DNA of 64,000 bases from Acidobacteriota bacterium (GTDB lineage: Bacteria; Acidobacteriota; Blastocatellia; Pyrinomonadales; Pyrinomonadaceae). The notes below the pieces were generated by a model. The model made no database searches. It saw only the letters and a list, made by a program, of their open reading frames with translations, and was not told the DNA's origin. Both the position numbers and the translations under genes were made by a program. Below, one piece after another: positions 59,452-64,000 of the stretch (its first letter is position 1; every line of letters starts with the position of its first letter). The stretch covers positions 1,002,001 to 1,066,000 of the forward strand of contig CP065003.1 of the NCBI GenBank assembly GCA_016700175.1. Reading direction: 5' to 3'.

Positions 59452-59550
59452 ATAAAGAACTCACCGCCGAGGCGCAGAGGCGCGAAGTGCAGGTAGATAA
59501 CCCATCCTGAACATCCTGGCCATCCTGTTTTCTCCCCCTTCTCAAGATTC
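59452..59550 (+). repeat. Direct repeat of about 98 bp, copy 2
   Basis: This is the second copy of the 59311 repeat. In this copy the 9-base units CATCCTGAA, CATCCTGGC, CATCCTGTT are clearer, and it runs directly into the 7-base array at 59546. Confidence 0.85.
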
Positions 59551-59636
59551 CCGATTCCCGATTTACGATTCACCATTCACGATTTACCATTCACGATTCC
59601 CGATTCCCGATTCACGATTTACCATTCACGATTCAC
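59546..59636 (+). repeat. Period-7 GATTCAC array, 13 units
   Basis: Exactly thirteen 7-base words follow each other (GATTCCC, GATTCCC, GATTTAC, GATTCAC, CATTCAC, GATTTAC, CATTCAC, GATTCCC, GATTCCC, GATTCAC, GATTTAC, CATTCAC, GATTCAC) with no phase change. Confidence 0.92.
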
Positions 59637-59639
59637 GAT

Positions 59640-59720
59640 CCGTGCAATTCGTGGCCTGTCCCTCTGTGCTCTCTGTGCTCTCCGTGGTGAATCCCCGACA
59701 AGCTGAAGCTCGTCGGACAC
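59640..59720 (-). repeat. Reversed 5-prime part of family A
   Basis: On the minus strand, the tag is followed by ACCACGGAGAGCACAGAGAG, the 9-base array. The arms are missing. It ends 5 bases before the stop of the beta-lactamase-like gene on the minus strand. Confidence 0.8.
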
Positions 59721-59724
59721 CGCG

Positions 59725-60921
59725 TCAGTTCAGCGACGCCAGTATGTGGTCGGTGATCAGCCTCGCAGTGATCGCGTGGGCGTCCGGTTCGCGAAAGTTC
59801 TCGCTCGTGATCACCGCCGTCAGCTTCAGCTCAGGAAATACGACGACCGCGTTTCCGCCCGCCCCGGACATCAGGTATGCCCGTTGCGCCTTCCCGCTCG
59901 GTCCGAACTTTCTGATCCACCAAAGGTACCCGTATTCGGTCGAGTCGTCGATCTCTACGTGCGGCCGGGTCGATTCCGCCACCCATTTCTCCGGGACTAT
60001 CCGCTTTCCGTTCCAGGCGCCGCCGTCGGCGTACATCTGGGCGAGTTTTAGATAGTCACGGCTCCGAAGCCCGAGTCCGCCGCCCGTCATCGCGAGACCG
60101 GTCGGCGTGAACTGCCATTCCGCTTTCGTTATCCCCATCGGCTCGAACAGGTTCTTCCTCGCGAATTCCTGAACAGGCATCTTCGACGCCCGTTCGAGAA
60201 CGCCGCCAAGCACCACCACACCCGCCGTGCAATAGCTGAAACTGCGCCCGTACGGGGCATCCTCGGGCCTAGTAGCCCACGCGGGAAACCCGCGCACAGG
60301 CAGGTCCAGCGCGAACTTCACATAGTCCTCGATCAGGTACATCCGCTCCTCGTTCCCGCGCGAGAATGAGTTGGAATCGTCGCATTCCAGGAGCGAGCTC
60401 ATCGTCAGAAGGTCCTCCACCGTGATGCGGTCCTTTCTCGGGTCCGGATTTTCGAACGGCTTCCTGTCCGGGAAGTATCCGGCGACCGCCGTATCGACTC
60501 CCTTTACAATGCCTTTGTCGGCAGCTATCCCGAACAGGATCGACGTGACGGTCTTGGTAACCGACCGTGTGTTCCTCGCGGCGTCCGGGCCGGCCTCGTC
60601 GAAATACGCCTCGTAAACCAGGAATCCCTCGCGCGCGACAAGCACGCTCGTGATCTTCTTGAAGTCTCCCGCACACACAGCCTTCTGCATCGCAAGAAGG
60701 CTTTCCTGCCTGATCCCCTTCGACGAAGGGTCCGCGGTCCTCCAGCCGTCGTCGCCTGCCCGCGGTTTCACGATTTCCCTTTCCTCGTCTTGGCAGACGC
60801 TCGTTTTGAAGTTCTCCTCCGGCTTGCGTATATTTGGTTGATCCAAAAACGGCGCGGCCGATGCGGCTGCGCAAACGGAAAGGGCGAAAACCGCGAGAGT
60901 GATCGTGTGACGACTGTACAT
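59725..60921 (-). CDS. Exported serine hydrolase of the class C beta-lactamase/NylB-like family
   Basis: The 398-residue protein has a signal peptide (TITLAVFALSVCAAASAAPF). The nucleophile motif is S-V-T-K in NTRSVTKTVTSILFGIAADK, the second motif appears as Y-C-T in FSYCTAGVVVLGGVLERAS, and the third as SGAGGN near YLMSGAGGNAVVVFPE. Y-C-T in place of Y-x-N resembles 6-aminohexanoate-dimer hydrolase and EstB-type esterases rather than true beta-lactamases. ATG 60921 follows AAGGAG at about 11 bases. It stands alone, convergent with the TPR-HTH gene and divergent from the Lrp-like gene. Confidence 0.88.
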   Translation of the reverse strand: MYSRHTITLAVFALSVCAAASAAPFLDQPNIRKPEENFKTSVCQDEEREIVKPRAGDDGWRTADPSSKGIRQESLLAMQKAVCAGDFKKITSVLVAREGFLVYEAYFDEAGPDAARNTRSVTKTVTSILFGIAADKGIVKGVDTAVAGYFPDRKPFENPDPRKDRITVEDLLTMSSLLECDDSNSFSRGNEERMYLIEDYVKFALDLPVRGFPAWATRPEDAPYGRSFSYCTAGVVVLGGVLERASKMPVQEFARKNLFEPMGITKAEWQFTPTGLAMTGGGLGLRSRDYLKLAQMYADGGAWNGKRIVPEKWVAESTRPHVEIDDSTEYGYLWWIRKFGPSGKAQRAYLMSGAGGNAVVVFPELKLTAVITSENFREPDAHAITARLITDHILASLN

Positions 60922-61061
60922 TTTTGAACGGTCTCCTTTTTGGGGCGAAAAATTAAAGGATACCGCAGGACCCGGACGAAGAATCAGCTTTTATGGGCTC
61001 CGGTGCGCTGAAATGACGCGGGAAACGGGCCGGAACCGACGGATCGGCGCAGGAAAGGGTT

Positions 61062-61529
61062 ATGGACGAATTCGACGCGAAGATCTTGAACATTGTTCAG
61101 CGCGACAACCGCCTTCCGGCCGCCAAGATCGCCGAACAGGTCGGGCTCTCGCCGTCCGCGGTCCAGAGGCGGCTGAACAGGCTGCGGAAGGAAGGCGTGA
61201 TCGAGGCGGATGTGGCGATCGTCTCGCCGGATTCTGTCGGACGGCACATTACGGCAATCGTCGGCGTTGTCATGGACAAGGACCGGCCGATGCAGAGGGC
61301 GCTTTCCGAGTTCAGGAAGCTGATGTTGAATAGGCGCGAGGTGATCCGGTGTTACGACGTAACGGGCGAGGAGGATTTCATCGTCATCGTCTCGGCCAGG
61401 GATATGAAGGATTACGAAGCGGTCTCGCGCGAGCTGTTCATGGAGAACCCGAACATAAGAAGGTACAAGTCGAGCATTGTGATCAGGATGGTGAAGTCCG
61501 GGACGGCGATACCGGCGGACGAGAAATGA
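61062..61529 (+). CDS. Lrp/AsnC-family transcriptional regulator
   Basis: The 155-residue protein has an N-terminal winged helix (MDEFDAKILNIVQRDNRLPA, VGLSPSAVQRRLNRLRKEGV) and a C-terminal RAM ligand-binding domain (HITAIVGVVMDKDRPMQRAL, CYDVTGEEDFIVIVSARDMK, IRRYKSSIVIRMVKSGTAIP). The family forms octamers or dimers that sense amino acids. ATG 61062 follows GGAAAGGGTT. It is separated by about 140 bases from the divergent hydrolase gene, which is one possible target; family members usually also control themselves. Confidence 0.93.
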   Translation: MDEFDAKILNIVQRDNRLPAAKIAEQVGLSPSAVQRRLNRLRKEGVIEADVAIVSPDSVGRHITAIVGVVMDKDRPMQRALSEFRKLMLNRREVIRCYDVTGEEDFIVIVSARDMKDYEAVSRELFMENPNIRRYKSSIVIRMVKSGTAIPADEK

Positions 61530-61549
61530 GCCGGGCGGCAACGGCCCCC

Positions 61550-61740
61550 GCATTGACCAATGAGCATTGACCATTGACCAATGAAATCAGTACCCGGAGC
61601 GGCAGCCCTCTCATTGACCAATGACCAATGATCAATGACCAATGAGATCAGTACCCGGAGCGGTAGCCCTCTCATTGACCAATGACCAATGATCAATGAG
61701 ATCAGTACCCGGAGCGGTAGCGACGGGCCCTCTTTCTGCC
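61550..61740. repeat. Period-7 ATTGACC/AATGACC arrays with GGAGCGGTAGC modules
   Basis: Three blocks of 7-base words (ATTGACC, AATGACC, AATGATC and similar) alternate with three copies of a module containing CAGTACCCGGAGCGG (about 61588, 61649, 61705). The last copy continues to GCGACGGGCCCTC. The same combination is found at 1787-2060, some 60 kb away. Confidence 0.88.
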
Positions 61741-62260
61741 GCGGATGGGATTCACCACGGAGAGCACGGAGGACACAGAGGGGAAGGCCACGAATTTCAC
61801 GAATTTCACGAATTCAGCGAGTTTCCCGTCAAAGGCACCTGACCGCAGAGCACGCAGAGAAAGAAATGGCGGCGCCGGATCTAGGTGAGCAGTGCCGTAG
61901 GCACGAAACGTCTGTAGAAGCCGTAGGCACGAGAGGTCTGTAGATACGGAGAGTCCCCAAAAAACCGAGTGCCATCGGCACGGCACGATCTTCCGGGAAG
62001 ATGTGTCGCCCCGATGGGGCTTGCGTCACGTTGGGGGCCGGTTTCTACAGACCTGTCGCTCCTACGGAGCTGGCCTCGGTATTTTCGTGTGGCCTTTCTC
62101 CCTCTGCGTTCTCCGCGCCCTCTGCGGTCAGATGCCTTTGACGGGAAACTCCCTGCATTCGTGAAATTCGTGCAATTCGTGGCCTTTCCCTCTTCGTGCC
62201 CCTTCGTGTTCCTTCGTGGTTTCCCTCGGTCCTCAGTCCTTTCCTCTCAGTCCTGCTTCC
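61741..62260. repeat. Period-9 arrays and family F short-loop hairpins
   Basis: Nine-base units are seen at 61755-61782 (ACGGAGAGC, ACGGAGGAC, ACAGAGGGG) and 61794-61820 (CACGAATTT three times). They recur in opposite sense at about 62100-62135 (CTCTGCGTT, CTCCGCGCC) and 62157-62182 (TTCGTGAAA, TTCGTGCAA, TTCGTGGCC). Between them lies a hairpin cluster: GTGCCGTAGGCAC, GAGAGGTCTGTAGA (61922) with TCTACAGACC (62045), GTGCCATCGGCAC, CCCCGATGGGG and GCTCCTACGGAGC. The whole 500 bases have an overall inverted layout. No gene is visible. Confidence 0.85.
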
Positions 62261-62379
62261 GCCGCCTGTTCCAGGACCGTCTTCGTAGCCGACTCCGCTT
62301 TGTCCGGGTGATAGCCCGTACCCAACCTGTTACCGCAAAAGTTTACGATCTTGAACTAACGGCTGATCAAGCAAGGTCC

Positions 62380-62407
62380 TTGCAATTCCGTTGAAACGTA
62401 TTATTAT
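62380..62407 (+). promoter_or_regulatory. Likely sigma-70-type promoter of the FG-GAP gene
   Basis: TTGCAA (62380-62385) and TATTAT (62402-62407) are 16 bases apart, about 100 bases before ATG 62508, in the only AT-rich stretch of the region. Confidence 0.45.
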
Positions 62408-62507
62408 CATCGCGTTCAACCACAATTAGCCTCGAATTAGCTGGAGCTGTATCAACCTTCGACTTTTGGAAGGATCCGCATCCCCGGATTCCGACAGGAG
62501 GACTCAA

Positions 62508-63512
62508 ATGGTGCTCGGAACTGCCGAAGGCGTTTCACGTTGTCATAGATTTCGTCCGTTCACCGCATTCTTCTTCTGTCTTATCTGTATCTTCACCACC
62601 TCACCTTTGATTTTCGGGCAGGTCCGACAAGGACCCGAAGGCACCGTCAAGAGTGAAATCGTTTCGAAAGTCTGGCACGTTTCGGAACTCGAGCTCCCGG
62701 CCAATTCCCGCTACGACCTGATCGAGAGGATGCAGATTTCTTCATCGGATTGGATCGGAATTGCCTTCAGCGGCCGATCGATGATCCGAATCGACCGGAT
62801 AACGACGGCGGGGGAGATATTGGACAGCCAGAAACTGCCGCTTCCGGTCGAAGTTCGGAATGACGTCGTCCGTGCGGACATAGACGGCGACGGGATCCGC
62901 GACCTAATACTCATTGCCGGAGACGGGACCGCCCTTATTACGGTCATCTACCGCGGAGACAATGCTTGGTTTAGGAGCTCAACCAAGATCGAACCGCTTC
63001 CGAAAAGTTTCAAGCTGCTATCGGGAGATGTAACCGGTAACGGGCTTGACGATCTCGTAATCGTGCGGGCCGGATCGAAAGGCGCTGAACTGCAGCTCCT
63101 GGTTTCGAACGGAAGCAGATTCTATTCGCACGGTGGCTTGTTCAATACGGGAAGTTCTAACTCGGTCTCGGAATTCCATCTCATCGAAGCTGGTAAGAAA
63201 GCATCCGGCAAAGTGATTCAGCTTGAAACGGTCGCCGGATCGCTTTCTGTTTCAGAATATACGTACAGGGGGAATGGCTCCTGGAATGCGAATCGTAGAG
63301 ACGTTTCTCGCCACAAGGGGGAGCTGATCAAGTCATCGGTGATCGGATCTCCCGGCGGAGGCTTCAATGCAACCGCTCTCTTGAAGAACGACACTGGACA
63401 GTTCGCCGTAAGGCTTGTGCTAGAAGGAGTTAAGGAGTTAAAGACACAGTCTGATCGCCTAACCGATTTCGATGCCTCGGAATCCGCAACATTCGTCTTG
63501 GGTCATGACTAG
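62508..63512 (+). CDS. Exported FG-GAP/VCBS-like protein, probably cut short by an insertion
   Basis: ATG 62508 is preceded by AGGAGGACTCAA, an ideal ribosome-binding site. After a signal peptide (FRPFTAFFFCLICIFTTSPL) the 334-residue protein has propeller-type repeats with calcium-loop motifs: DIDGDGIRDLILIAGDGTAL and DVTGNGLDDLVIVRAGSK. These are FG-GAP/VCBS blades, usually present in sets of six or seven; only about three to four are seen. The frame ends LGHD just where the neighbouring IS1595-type element appears to begin, so the C-terminal part has probably been lost. Confidence 0.7.
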   Translation: MVLGTAEGVSRCHRFRPFTAFFFCLICIFTTSPLIFGQVRQGPEGTVKSEIVSKVWHVSELELPANSRYDLIERMQISSSDWIGIAFSGRSMIRIDRITTAGEILDSQKLPLPVEVRNDVVRADIDGDGIRDLILIAGDGTALITVIYRGDNAWFRSSTKIEPLPKSFKLLSGDVTGNGLDDLVIVRAGSKGAELQLLVSNGSRFYSHGGLFNTGSSNSVSEFHLIEAGKKASGKVIQLETVAGSLSVSEYTYRGNGSWNANRRDVSRHKGELIKSSVIGSPGGGFNATALLKNDTGQFAVRLVLEGVKELKTQSDRLTDFDASESATFVLGHD

Positions 63513-63548
63513 TTAACTAATCTGCTAGAGTAGTTAACTTCAGTCATG
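63504..63548. repeat. Inverted repeat at the presumed left end of the IS1595-type element
   Basis: CATGACT-AG-TTAACT (about 63504-63518) is mirrored by AGTTAACTTCAGTCATG (ending 63548), overlapping the transposase ATG. The TAG stop of the FG-GAP gene lies within the left half. Confidence 0.6.
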
Positions 63549-64000
63549 AGTAGCAATTACAAGCGATTCAAGCGTGCACGAATTTCTGACCGGAAAATTC
63601 GCGAGATTCTTAGGCTTTTTGCCGTTGATCTGACCGCTACTCAGATCGCTGCTTTGACCAGGCTGAACCGCAATACGGTCAACCGGTATTTGAAACTGAT
63701 CCGCGAGGCGATAGCGGCTTTCTGCAAGAGCGAGTCTCCCTTCTCAGGAGAGGTCGAACTCGACGAATGCTACTTCGGCCCAAAGCGGATCCCTGGAAAG
63801 CATGGCCGCGGAGCTGCCCGCAAGACCCTCGTCTTCGGGATCTACAAACGGAACGGTTCGGTCTATACCGAGATCGTCCCTAACTGCTCCAAACAGACGC
63901 TTTTCGCCATTATCAGGGGCAAGGTGACACTCGATTCAACGGTCCATACCGATGGCATGAGGACCTACGATTCGATCGTCGACATGGGCTACCAGAAGCA
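63546..64000 (+). CDS. IS1595-family transposase (N-terminal part, cut by window edge)
   Basis: From ATG 63546 there are 151 codons without a stop to the end of the window. The protein has an N-terminal HTH (LTATQIAALTRLNRNTVNRY) and the ISXO2-like DDE domain: VELDECYFGPKRIPGKHGRG with the first catalytic Asp, KTLVFGIYKRNGSVYTEIVP, and the second Asp in STVHTDGMRTYDSIVD. This pattern is diagnostic of the IS1595 family. The remainder of the gene and the right end lie outside the window. Its insertion probably shortened the FG-GAP gene. Confidence 0.9.
   Translation, partial: MSSNYKRFKRARISDRKIREILRLFAVDLTATQIAALTRLNRNTVNRYLKLIREAIAAFCKSESPFSGEVELDECYFGPKRIPGKHGRGAARKTLVFGIYKRNGSVYTEIVPNCSKQTLFAIIRGKVTLDSTVHTDGMRTYDSIVDMGYQK

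Noticed and set aside
61885..62394. Plus- and minus-strand ORFs in the family F region.
   Set aside because: They translate short-loop hairpins and 9-base arrays and show no domain or start signal.

Overview
The window is a GC-rich bacterial chromosome segment with an ordinary housekeeping and signalling gene set and very repeat-rich intergenic DNA. Style and content suggest an environmental Acidobacteriota, perhaps class Blastocatellia. The hints are a Reg_prop beta-propeller histidine kinase, a DUF5916 outer-membrane-type protein, several zinc-ribbon membrane proteins, a mycobacterial Sdh1-like succinate dehydrogenase and lytic, PPIase and M16-like envelope genes. That placement is inference; there is no rRNA or tRNA gene in view and no CRISPR array or phage.

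Layout. 1-4 kb: the start of a sugar isomerase-like gene, a lytic transglycosylase and a complete IS1182-family element lying between inverted copies of a 25-bp repeat. 4-15 kb: secreted and membrane proteins of unknown role, a three-gene two-component operon (propeller kinase, NarL-type regulator, membrane protein), a series of zinc-ribbon proteins, an OB-fold lipoprotein and a CrtC/AttH-like protein. 15-23 kb: aconitase, an Nramp-like transporter with altered motifs, an MscS channel fused to a cyclic-nucleotide-binding domain, and a TonB protein with an N-terminal zinc ribbon. 23-32 kb: an M16-like protein, UbiE/MenG and an OppB/OppC permease pair, then a 5-oxoprolinase operon (pxpB-pxpC-pxpA) with an NRAMP-like transporter, and Hsp20. 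33-37 kb: sdhCAB and a TPR protein. 38-50 kb: a cyclophilin, an IorAB-type molybdenum hydroxylase, a SMP-30-like plus DUF5916 pair, a LytS/LytTR two-component system and an SDR-DUF2867 protein. 50-55 kb: Kup potassium transporter followed by a KdpD/KdpE-like pair. 55-64 kb: two serine beta-lactamase-like hydrolases, a TPR-HTH protein, an Lrp/AsnC regulator, an FG-GAP protein and the start of an IS1595-family transposase.

The most striking content is between the genes. Nearly every long gap is built from (i) degenerate tandem arrays with a strict 7-base period whose words differ from array to array, (ii) arrays with a 9- or 10-base period, and (iii) mobile-looking hairpin modules, many with 2-3-nt loops, that recur in both orientations. 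At least six module families can be told apart by eye. One of them nests a terminator-like hairpin inside longer imperfect inverted arms, and another could fold as a cloverleaf. No gene in the window is an obvious mobiliser of these repeats.
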